From contig PS015083.1 in assembly GCA_048213135.1 (NCBI GenBank), positions 1 to 64,000 on the forward strand: 64,000 nt of DNA, in the 5' to 3' direction. Made by a program: the position numbers and the translations under genes. The notes below the pieces were generated by a model. It had not been told where the DNA came from. It was given only the letters and a program-made list of their open reading frames with translations, and made no database searches. Below are positions 34,571 through 49,600 of the stretch, one piece after another. The first letter of the stretch is position 1. Every line of letters starts with the position of its first letter. This stretch comes from Reclinomonas americana ATCC 50394 (Eukaryota > Jakobida > Jakobea > Jakobida).

Positions 34571-36323
34571 TCATTTTGGTTGCTGACTCGCCAGTCGCAC
34601 CAGTTCTCGCATTGCCTGCGATCACCCAACTCAGCCATCCAACCTGCTCACCCTTGCCCACACACCATGCACTCACCGCCTCTTCCGCACTCTCCAACGC
34701 ATCAGCTCTACCCTCGGCCACCACCTGCTCGGCCGGTGGTCCAGCCGTGACGCGCACCACCACCGAACCGCGTTTCACCACTCCATTCTCCTGCTCCACG
34801 GCACACGCGACTGCCAGTGGCGGCTTCAACTGCGTCGCCGCCTCCAGCAGCTGCACCACTTCAAAATGCACCGGTGCCAGGCGACGCGACGGCAACGGCT
34901 GCACAGGCATCCGTGGCAACGGGACCGACAGAATGCGATGCAGAACAAATCTGTGCGCCGCCTCCAGACCCTGTTCGCACGCTCAGACAACCTATTCTTT
35001 CACTCTTTCCCTCACCTCCGCAGCAGCAGCAGCGCACACCTGATCCATGTAAATCGCACCAACAACTGCCTCCATGACGCCCGACAACACCGCGTTCTCC
35101 TCCTTTTCTCTCAACCCACGTGGTCTCTCACCGGCAGTCTTGGTCTGCGCACATTACACACACACACACCGACAACTCGTCAGTGACGCACACGACACAC
35201 ACACACACACTGGAGAAAGAGGGAGGCAGAGACGAGAGAAAGAGCAGAGACAGCAAGAAAGGGACAGAGGGACAGCGAGAATGGGAAGAGAGACAGAGAC
35301 GAGAGTGGGAGACAGCGAGGCAGGAGAAGAGGCAGAACGACAGAGACGAGAGACAGAGAGACAGCGACAACGGCAGAGACAGCGAGAGACAGCGAGAAAT
35401 GGCAGAGAGACAGCGAGAAATGGCAGAGAGACAGCGAGAAAGAGCACAGAGACAGCGAGAAGTGGCAGAGAGTCAGCGAAAAGGCGAGGTGGGCGCAGAC
35501 CACGAGAAGAAGCAGAGAGGTAGCGACAAGGGCAGAGACATCGAGAAGTGGCAGAGAGACAGCGAGAAATGGCAGAGAGACAGCGAGGAGGGATGGAAGA
35601 GGAAGCGACAATGGCAGGGACTTTGAGAATGGGCAGAGAGGAACAGAAAGACAGCGAGAAGGGCCAGAGAGTCAGCGAGGTGGGGAAGAGCGACAGCAAG
35701 AAGGGACAGAGAGTCAGCGAGAAGGGGCAGAATGTGTCGCTCTCTTTTCCCTCTCTCTCTCTCTGTTCCTTCTTCTGCCCCCTCTCGCCATCTCCCACAG
35801 ACACGCGACTTGCCTGAATCGGGCACCACCGCACATGCGGAAGCACTTGCAGCGCGCGACCGACATGCGTCAGTGCGTGATTCGACGTGAGCTGTTCGCA
35901 CACATTCTGCACCTCCTCCGCCCGCAAATGCACAAAGTGACTCGTCACAATGTTCGTCGTCACAAACGAGAGCACTCGGTCGCCTGTGTCTTGCGTGAGA
36001 AGACAGACAGAGACAGAGAGAGAGAGGCAAAGAGTGTTTGCACCGAGATGCTCCAACTGTGCATTGTTCTTGCAGCGACCACTGGCAAAGGTCGGGTGCG
36101 TCACTGCCACGGCCAGCAGTGACTCATCGCGGAAGGAGCCGGGTGACACGCCCAGTGTCTTGCAGAGAGACACATGCGCCTCTGTGTGGGTGTGTGTGAG
36201 TGAGAGTGACAGAGCGAGTGTGTGTCAGTCCTCCTCACCGCGTGTGAGTGGCTTGAGAAAGCTACTCGGTGCCACACCCCACGTGCTCAACCTGCAACGC
36301 GCTGCTCTCAACAGCGACAGCAT
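34571..36323 (-). CDS. MRPL44: Mitochondrial ribosomal protein mL44 (RNase III-fold plus dsRBD)
   Basis: mL44 is a structural large-subunit protein of the mitoribosome derived from RNase III. The start (ATG 36321-36323) gives MLSLLRAARCRLSTWGVAPS, an Arg/Ser-rich presequence. Exons then read SFRDESLLAVAVTHPTFASG, NNAQLEHLG joined to DRVLSFVTTNIV, and after a GC-AG intron TKTAGERPRGLREKEENAVL, GVMEAVVGAIYMDQ. The RNase III signature NERLEFLGD is NAQLEHLGD here and the second motif DxFEAxxGAIYxD lacks its first Asp, so nuclease activity is unlikely, as in mL44. The C-terminal part (VVVRVTAG, AEGRADALESAEEA) looks like a dsRNA-binding domain. The final exon is MRELVRLASQQPK with TGA at 34571-34573. 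Alternative: a divergent RNase III. Confidence 0.75.
35220..35740. repeat. 21-nt minisatellite and purine repeats in mL44 intron
   Basis: The unit AGAGACAGCGAGAAATGGCAG recurs imperfectly about ten times around 35380-35600, flanked by GAGACAGAGACGAGA words. On the plus strand the frame stays open as an AERQREM heptad, but that strand is antisense to mL44. It sits in a GC-AG intron of about 670 nt. Confidence 0.8.
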
Positions 36324-36441
36324 GATGTGGGTGGGTGTGCTGCCTGCCAATTCGTTTTCATTTTTACTTGCTGTTCAGATAGTGGTGAGGAAAAAAAGTA
36401 TCAAGTGGTGGTGCTGCTGTCGTTGTCTGCGCCCCCGCTGC

Positions 36442-40901
<4,460 letters not shown>

Positions 40902-40993
40902 CGTCGTTCTGTTATAACGCTTTCGATGGCCGGTCGACTGGAACGGACGGTGAATCCCACTTTTTTTTTTCACTTTCTTTTCGGAGGCGGCAA
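40902..40993. promoter_or_regulatory. Short divergent promoter, SPAG16 / MMSDH
   Basis: 92 bp between opposite start codons. It includes a homopolymer T run (about 40963-40971) and pyrimidine stretch. No TATA box is evident. Confidence 0.45.
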
Positions 40994-43900
40994 ATGTTGC
41001 ACACAGTCGCTCGCTCTGTGGGCGCATCGCCGGTGCGCACATGTACCCGTCATTGCATGCAACTTTTCATGTCACTCACATGCGCGTGTGATGCATATAG
41101 AGTGGCGCTCGGTTCTTCAGCAGTGCCAAGCTGGCGGTGAGCACCTCACACACACACACATACACACACAGAGCACACTTTCGCACACTTGCACACACTT
41201 TTACGCACTTTCACGCACTTTCACGCACTTTCACGCACCTGCACACACTTGCACACACACTCATACACACTCTCCCTTCCACTCCCTCTTGTCTCTGTCT
41301 CCCTCTCTCCTTCTCACACTCTCTCCTCCCTCTCTTGTGTTCTGCGCGCAAGAGTGATGTCCATTTCCCCTCTCACTCACACACTCTCCTTTCGTTTTTA
41401 TGTTTGTGTTTTGCGCGCAGCCGATTGTTCCCTCGTTGATCAACGGCAAGTGGCGCGAGTCGCAAACGACCAAATTCTTTGATGTGATCAACCCGGTGAG
41501 AGAGCGAGAGACGACTCCGCGCGCAGATCACTCCGAGATTCGCGGATTCTCATGTGTGNNNNNNNNNNNNNNNNNNNNNNNNNNNNNNNNNNNNNNNNNN
41601 NNNNNNNNNNNNNNNNNNNNNNNNNNNNNNNNNNNNNNNNNNNNNNNNNNNNNNNNNNNNNNNNNNNNNNNNNNNNNNNNNNNNNNNNNNNNNNNNNNNN
41701 NNNNNNNNNNNNNNNNNNNNNNNNNNNNNNNNNNNNNNNNNNNNNNNNNNNNNNNNNNNNNNNNNNNNNNNNNNNNNNNNNNNNNNNNNNNNNNNNNNNN
41801 NNNNNNNNNNNNNNNNNNNNNNNNNNNNNNNNNNNNNNNNNNNNNNNNNNNNNNNNNNNNNNNNNNNNNNNNNNNNNNNNNNNNNNCTCTCTCTCTCTCT
41901 TCCCTCTCTGTCTCTCTCTCCCCCTTCCCTCTGCCTCTCTCTCCCCCTTCCCTATCTTCTCTTTGCCTCACGCATGCATTGCTGATCTCCCTCTCTCCCC
42001 CCTCTGTCTATGGTGACAGGCGCGACACGCCAGTGTCGCAGCGTGCGCGTGTGATGTTCAAGCTGCAGCACTTGATTCGTGAGCGCCAGGTGTGGCAGTC
42101 AGTTGACTGTATTCGGGGGTCTTTTTAGTTTCCTCCGCGTTCTGAAGCTTCGGCGTCGCAGGAGGAGATTGCAAAGATGATCACCCGGGAGCAGGGCAAG
42201 ACGCTGGAGGATGCTCGTGGTGATGTGTTCCGTGGACTCGGTGCGTGGTGCGATTGCTGCGTCCACCACACAGACGAGGGGGAAGCATGCTGATTGACGA
42301 ATGCAGAGGTGGTGGAGCATGCGTGTGGAATTGCGTCGCTGTTGATGGGTGAGACCACGCAGACGGTGGCGCGCAACATGGATACCTACAGGTGAGCGAG
42401 GGAGGGAGCGAGAGCGTGGCACATTGCAGTTGTGCACTGATGCTTTGCACGGGATGACAGCTTCCGCGAGCCGCTCGGTGTCTGTGCTGGCAGTTGCGCA
42501 TCGTCGTTTGGTCGACGTTTGTGGCAGCGGTTGTTGACTGACGAATGCATGTGCAGTCTCGCCGTTCAACTTCCCGGCCATGATTCCTCTGTGGATGTTC
42601 CCCATTGCCACGGCCTGCGGCAACACCTACATCCTGAAGCCGAGCGAGAAGGTTTGGCCTTCTCTCACCTGCTCTGCCCATTTTCCTCCTGCACACTCAC
42701 TGGCGATCTTTCTCTCTCTCTCTCTCTCTCTCTCCCCTTTTCCTTCTCCTTTCCCCTTCTCTCCCTTCCCTTCCCCTTCACACAGGACCCCGGAGCGTCG
42801 GTATACATCTGCCAACTGGCCCAAGAGGCCGGTCTGCCTGACGGTGTGCTCAATGTTGTGCACGGAGGCAAGGTGTGTGTTTTTACCCTGTCGCGCACTC
42901 GCCGTCTCTCGGAGTCCGTTTCCTCTTCGCACTGAACCGCTTCGTTTGTGCATGTAGGATACGGTGGACTACATTCTCGATGCTCCCGAAATCAAGGCCA
43001 TCTCGTTTGTCGGCAGCAACCACGTGGGCACGTACATTCACCAGCGTGGCTCGCACAATGGAAAGCGCGTGCAGGTGGGTGCCGCGTTGCCTCCTTGATG
43101 TGAACAAGGGTAATTGACAAGTCGCTTTCGGTGCAGTCGAACATGGCGGCGAAGAACCACGGCGTGGTGATGCCGGATGCTGATCGCGAGACTGTCGTCA
43201 GTGCCCTCACGGTGAGGACTGTGTGAAGTGTGCGCGTGCCAACATGAAACAATGAGCTGATCGCCGCATTGTTGAAATATTATAGGGTGCTGCGTTCGGT
43301 GCCGCTGGCCAGCGTTGCATGGCTCTGTCGACGGCTGTGTTTGTCGGCGAGTCGAAGAACTGGATCCCCGACATTGTGGAGAAGGCCAGGAACCTGCGTG
43401 TGAATGCCGGTCACGAGCCCAACACCGATGTCGGCCCGCTGATTGACCGCGCCGCCAAGGAGCGTGTGAGCGCCATTATTGATTCGGCGACGAAGCAGGG
43501 CGCCACCATTGCGCTGGACGGCCGCAACACCAAGGTGTGCAGGCGACAGCACACTGACGATGAATGCATGCATGTTGGGTTCCGCTAATTCTTCGTCATG
43601 CAGGTCGCTGGCTACCCGAACGGCAACTTTGTGGGCCCGACTGTCATCACCAACGTCAAGCCCGGCATGCGCTGCTACGACGAGGAGATCTTTGGCCCGG
43701 TGCTCGTTTGCGTCAAGTGAGTGCGAGGAAAGAAAGAAAGAAAGAAAGAAAGAGAGTCCTGAACATCTCTTCCGTTTCCGCGCAGTGTCGAGACTCTCGA
43801 CGATGCCATCAAGCTCGTCAACTCGAACCAGTGGGGCAACGGCACCGCCATCTTTACTCAGTCGGGTGCCGCTGCACGCAAGTACCAGCACGAGACTGAG

Positions 43901-44187
43901 GTGACTCAGGTCGGCATCAACACACCCATTCCAGTGCCGCTGCCCTTCTTCAGCTTCACCGGTGGCAAGGCCTCGATCCGTGGTGACCTCAAGTTTCGTA
44001 ACTGCTTTGGTCTTGCAACGGAGAGGTGAGTTCACGCGCTCACTGTGCGACTCTTTTGTGTGGCAGCTTCTACGGCAAGGCTGGCGTCTACTTCTACTCG
44101 CAGCTGAAGACCATCACCTCGAACTGGCGCGAGCCGAGCGAGGCGACACGCAAGCTGCAGACCGCCATGCCGGTCTACAAGAGCTGA
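40994..44187 (+). CDS. ALDH6A1: Methylmalonate-semialdehyde dehydrogenase, mitochondrial (ALDH6 family)
   Basis: This CoA-acylating aldehyde dehydrogenase of valine and pyrimidine catabolism converts malonate/methylmalonate semialdehyde to acetyl-/propionyl-CoA in mitochondria. The presequence is assembled from two short exons, [13 protein letters not shown] and [12 protein letters not shown], joined in phase 0 to [20 protein letters not shown]. After gap 41559-41886 come [91 protein letters not shown], the nucleophile exon [18 protein letters not shown] with the catalytic Cys, [32 protein letters not shown], and [20 protein letters not shown]. It ends MPVYKS with TGA at 44185-44187. There are about 13 exons, at normal length (about 520). 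Part of the N-terminal third is hidden in the gap. Confidence 0.93.
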
Positions 44188-44725
44188 AGAAAGCGCAGAG
44201 AGTGAGTTTTTGTGTTGGCCCCTGTCGTCAGAAATGAATACTATTCCACCCCCGGAAAATGCCGTTACGCCGTGCAGCTCGAAAATTCCGTTTTCCGTCG
44301 TCTTTATTAGCAAGTGAGTACGTAACTGACCGGGAGAGCGGGCGACCAACGACCGTAAACAATACAAGGTGAAACATCAACGCTCGCGTCACGCACTTTC
44401 GTTTTACACGCAACACACGCACACACACACTGTGATCGCGAGGTGGTGAGTGACAGAGGCCTGTGTGTGTGTGTGCGCGCACGTGTGTGTTGTCTGTTGT
44501 GTGTGGACGCGTGCCAACTCTACCACAAAACTCACACTAGTGTCTCTGTCTGTGCCTTTCTCTCTCTTGCTCTCTCACTGTGTGTGTATGTGTGCCTGTC
44601 ACTCAGTGAGCGCGCGTGCATTGGTCTCTTGCACGCTCAACTCTTCTCTCACGCGCTCTCTCTTTGTGTGTTCATGTTTGCAGTCACACAAGCAACAAGT
44701 GAGACACTGACTGAGCAAGCGAAGG
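44188..44725. other. Intergenic between MMSDH and the MORN gene
   Basis: No gene seen. It contains CA/GT and CTCT-rich stretches (about 44405-44670) and probably the MORN gene promoter and 5' UTR. Confidence 0.6.
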
Positions 44726-46238
44726 ATGGCGTCATCGTCTGGCATTAAGCGATACGACGGAGCGCGTTTGAATGGAAAGAAGCACGGATTTGGTACTTAT
44801 CACTTCGAGGTATGATCAACCACTCAACTCTTTTGCATCTCTCTCTCTCTCTCTCATGATGTGCGTGCGCGTGTGTGCTGTTAAAAGGATGGTTCTGTGT
44901 ACGAGGGCGAGTGGGTGGAGGGCATGATGGAGGGCAAGGGCAAGTACACGTGGGCGGGCGAGGACCGCAAGGTGTACGAGGGCGAGCTGAAGGCCGGGCA
45001 GCGCGATGGGCGCGGAACGCTGACGTGGGGCGATGGACGCAAGTATGAGGGCCAGTGGGTCAATGGCAAGAAGAGCGTGCATGGCGTGTTCACGTGGCCG
45101 GATGGACGGTGAGTGTTGACTGTGTGTCTGTGTGTGGAAGGAAGGCATGAGGAGACTGATTGGTGGTGAGCAGCAAGTACAATGGCGAGTGGCTCGATGA
45201 CATGAAGCACGGCAGGGGCGTGTACGAGTGGAGCGATGGGTTAGTTGTACGCGTGTGTATCCGTATGCATGCCGTTGTGGCTGACGTTCTCTTGTTGTTG
45301 CAGTTCCAAGTACGAGGGCGACTGGGTGTCTGACAAGAGAACTGGCCGTTGCGTACATGCTTGCTTGGTTTGCTGATCGGTGTGCTCGTGCTCACTGGCT
45401 GTCGTTGTGGTTTGGCTTTGATAGACGGACGCTACACATGGCCCGACGGACGAGTCTACGAGGGAAGCTGGAAGGACGGCAAGATGGACGGCAAGGGCGT
45501 GTTGGTGAGCACAGCTGCACTCGTGTCGGTGTGATGTTCATGCGTGGCTCACGATTCGGGTGGTTGCGCAGACATTCCCCGACGGATCCAAGTACGATGG
45601 CGACTGGGTTGCCGACAAGAAGCACGGCCACGGCATTTACATCTGGAACGACTCGGGCAAGCGCTACGAGGGTCAGTTTGAGAACGATCAGCGCGCAGGC
45701 CAGGGCACGCTGAGGTGAGTGTGCACACGAGCACGCTACGCAATGACTTTTCGTCTCACACGCGCGCAGCTGGAAGGACGGACGCAAGTACGTCGGTTCC
45801 TTTGTGGCCGGCCGCATGAGTGGAACCGGAGTCTTGACTGTTGCGTTGTCTGTCTATTAGCCTGTCCACGGTCGGCCGCCTCGCTCACTTCTCCCTTCCA
45901 GTTCCCGTCTGGTCGCCGCTACGAGGGCGCGATGCTGGACGACGCCATGCACGGCCGCGGCACGTACATTTACGAGAACGGCGCCACCTACGTCGGCGAC
46001 TTTGTCGAGGGCAAGCGCGAAGGCAACGGCACGCTTACCTTCCAGAACGGCAACACATTCGCGGGCACATGGAAGGCCGGCAAGAAGCACGGACAGGGTC
46101 GCCTAACAACACCCGACGGCCGCGTGCAAGAGGGTGAGTGTGTTTGTGTCCGTGTCTGTGTCTTTGTCTGTGGTCTGCTCACCGCATGTATGCATGTGTA
46201 TCGCAGGCTTGTGGGAGGACGACATGTTTGTCGGCTAA
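44726..46238 (+). CDS. MORN-repeat protein
   Basis: About 13 MORN repeats fill the whole protein. The ATG at 44726 gives MASSSGIKRYDGARLNGKKH, and repeats continue as VYEGEWVEGMMEGKGKYTW, KYEGQWVNGKKSVHGVFTW, KYNGEWLDDMKHGRGVYEW, VYEGSWKDGKMDGKGVL, KYDGDWVADKKHGHGIYIW, TYVGDFVEGKREGNGTLTF, ending GLWEDDMFVG with TAA at 46236-46238. Introns tend to fall inside repeats at similar places, as expected if repeats and exons multiplied together. MORN proteins of this kind bind membranes or act in flagella and cortical structures; a link with flagella is possible given SPAG16 nearby but is not shown. No kinase or SET domain is attached. Confidence 0.9.
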
Positions 46239-46607
46239 AGCAGCAGCGTATGCGGCTTGCATTTGTCGCGATTTGTGTGCTCTGGCAGAGTCTTGTTTCA
46301 TTTGCTGTTTTTCATTATTGTTTGTACGAAGGAGGTGGTCGACCCACCTCCATTTTGTGTGTGTCGGTGCTCATGTTTGATGATGATGATGATGATACGA
46401 GTGTGTCTGCGTTTCACACTCATGTTTTTTCTCCCTCTCTTGTCTGTACACCGGAGGAAAAAGAAGAAGAGGATGGGAAAAAGGAGAGTGAACGGTGCGG
46501 AATCAGAAAAACAACAACGTGTGGGATTGATGGCTGTACATGCATGTAACTTTTGAACAACACAACCAAAAAACCAAAACAAAAAAGCCAACACACTCGC
46601 ATAAAAA
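46239..46607. other. 3' flank between convergent genes
   Basis: No gene seen. AT-richer than average, with GATGATGATGAT and A-rich words near 46440-46590, consistent with two 3' UTRs. Confidence 0.6.
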
Positions 46608-49600
46608 CTACTGCGGGGGAGCGGCGGCAGTCAGCTGCGCCTCCAACTCCCGCACTCTAGCATTCAGCCGCTCGTTTTGCGCCGTCAACGCATCCACTCT
46701 GCTGTTCAGCTGTGAAATCGTCTCCTGCTGATGCTGCAGCAGCTCATCCTTGTGATCGCGTTGTCGCTCCTCCGCCTGCCGAGCCGCGGCATTCATGTCG
46801 CGCACACGCTGGTTCTGCGCGGCGACACTCTTGAGGAAACCCAGCAAGTCGTCGCGGTCAATCACGCTCGTCGGACTCGGTTCGAGATCCAACATGAAGC
46901 ACATGCGCTTGCGACCACGTGAGGTGTCGTCGTCGGGTGGTGGCGCAGCGCCGCCCTGGCGCGTGAGGATCGACATGAGCTTACGCTCCACCGACTCGTC
47001 CATGCCCAGCATGGTGTGGCGGGCCTGCTTGCCACGCGACGCAGGTGCGTTGACCAGCTCGAAGCCCTCCAGTCGATCCAGTACGAACGAACCAAACGGT
47101 GCATCTCGCGCCTGTACACAATCACCATGCCCGTCAGGTTCTTTTTTTTTGTTGACAACAAGTACGTGCTCCCTTTCCATCTGCACACCTGCGCAAGCAC
47201 ATTGCAGAGACCACCAAATACATGGACGCCCCAGTTGCACGTGATGGTGTGGAAACACTTGAGCCAGGCGGGTGAGCCGAGGATGCTCTTGGTGTTGACC
47301 TGCAGATTCAGCGAGCCGGCCTCCATGGCGTTGCGTCCAAACACTTTGTTGATGGCGGTCTTGTAACTGCGGCGGTGATGGTGATGACACAACGTGGGCA
47401 AGGAGGCGGGAAAAGACACACGTCATGGCAGCCGCTCACCGAGGAATAATCACTTGCTCGAGCGCGTAGACGTACTTGGCGCGCAGGACCTCCGATGTGG
47501 CGAGGATCGTGTTCGCCAACTCCTCGCGTGTGGGATACACAATCTGCGCGCAACAGATGAATACATATACGGCACGCATGTTGTTGTTGACGACTGTAAT
47601 ACCTCGCCAGCAGAACGCGTGACAATAAACGCCAACGACTTGATTTCGTCGTCCCACACCAGCAGGTCGGGTCGCTCAAAGAACTCTGTCACCACGTCCG
47701 GTCCGAATCTGCAACGACGCTCGCGTGAGACATGATTGCGCGCATGCTAATCGTGGAGGAGGGTGTGCGAGTTCGCACCGAATAACAACATCACGGATCG
47801 CCTCGTGGAGGAATTCCTGCGCGTGATCGCAGACCTGACGCCAGTCAGCCGCCTGCTCGTCCGCCGTAGTCGGCGCAAACAGGCGCAGGTTCGACGGTGC
47901 GGCAACCTGACAGATGCAATATCAGCGTCACTTACTATCATCTCAACAGAAGAGTGCAGTGCAAAGAGAGACCCTACCGTCGAGTCGGAGATGGGCCTGA
48001 GCACGGCATCCAGCACGCTCTCGACACCACCCGTGATGGTGGCAATCACGTCGCCCGTCAGTGCCGCGTGCGTCAACATCTCAGCGCCGACCGGGTGCTC
48101 GAGGAAGCTGTCGCGATCAAACTGCATCACAAGAATTCCACACGTTTGAGTCACGACATTTCTTCTCTTTCGCACAACAGAGACGAACCGCGAGACGAAT
48201 CGACGAGCCCTTGCGCTGACGAATATCGGTCATGGCCTGATCAATCAACAGCATGATCTCCGACACTCGCTTGTCGTAGTGCAGGGCGTCCAATGAGAGC
48301 CAGCGCCGGAGCACAGCGGTAAGGTTGTCGCGCTGGTGGCGGTAACAGTCAGCCAACAACCATCGACGGGATGAGAGGCAAGAGCAGGAGGGCACACGCA
48401 CGTTCATGAATTCAATCGAGTCGGCCTTCACAGAAATGCAGTCGACCAGGTAGCCACTGGCGGTCACGGCAGACTCCTGGACATTCAAGTTCGGCTCGTT
48501 CCTGCGAGGGGGGGGGGGGGGGATGGATGGTGAGATGCAGAGAGAAAGAATACTAATGAATGAAAGATATCGACGCACTGGAACACCACTCGCTTCAGGC
48601 GAGTAGACAGCGCCTCCTGCGCCACTGGCTCCACGCACATTTCACGAATGACCTGCACATGTTTCGGGGTCAGATGCATGGCGAAACGTCTCGGGCGGGA
48701 GAAACGCATACCTCAAATACACGCTCGAGTCCGTCGGGACCCTGCAGGAACTCAAAGGCCTCCTTCGGTCGCGACGTGGCCATAATGCTGTTGTTGTCGA
48801 CCTCAATGTCGATCTCGTTCTTCAGCAGCTCACGCAGTTGGCGCCGCAGCTTCGGAATCGCCGTGTTCTGCGTGTGCTCCCTCGCGAATGTTTGCAGGCA
48901 CCACTGTGATGAGCGCGTCAGCTACTCGTATCATTCGCCTCGCTTGTCTCTTGCGGGGGAGACGCACCGAAGCCATCAAGTCTGCCACCGCCTCGGCGGT
49001 TGGGAGGAATCCCGCTTCGCCAATGGCTGACGAAAAGTCGATGCGAATAATGTTCTCGTGCGACACGTCCATCTTGCACTCCTCACCGGTTTCGCGGTGT
49101 GTGATTCTGCACGAGGTGAGCGTAAGCACCAGCTACCGCATTATTTCTACAAAGACAACCACGAAACTGAATGCCCTTCAGCCGATTCCTGGTGAGCGCC
49201 ATCGCACCCGGCGGCACGGCTTGCCCTGCGCCACCCTCCACAAACAGCTCAAATCCGGTGCACAGAATCGGCACCAGGGTGTGTGAGAGAACGGCAGCAG
49301 CACGCGTCGGCACCGCCGATTGCACAATCGACGGCTGGTCGACAGTCACAGTGCGCTTGGGGCCTGCAAGGAACCAGCACGATGAGTACACACGAACATG
49401 CACGTACACACACAAACGGAGAACTCACCCGACAGGTCAGCATCGTTGCCGAGCAGCAGACGAGCCGCAGCGGCACCGGCCGACCGAGCACCGGCGACAG
49501 CTGCGAGGGAATGAGAGAGACCAGTAAGTGACTGTAATGCCTTCAAGAGAGTGTGGATGGGCGACGCAACATCCACAGGCTTGCGCCATCGAGTCGAGGG

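Noticed and set aside
35120-35626. 168-codon coiled-coil-like plus-strand ORF
   Set aside because: It is an antisense reading of a minisatellite in the mL44 intron; kept as a finding, not as a gene.
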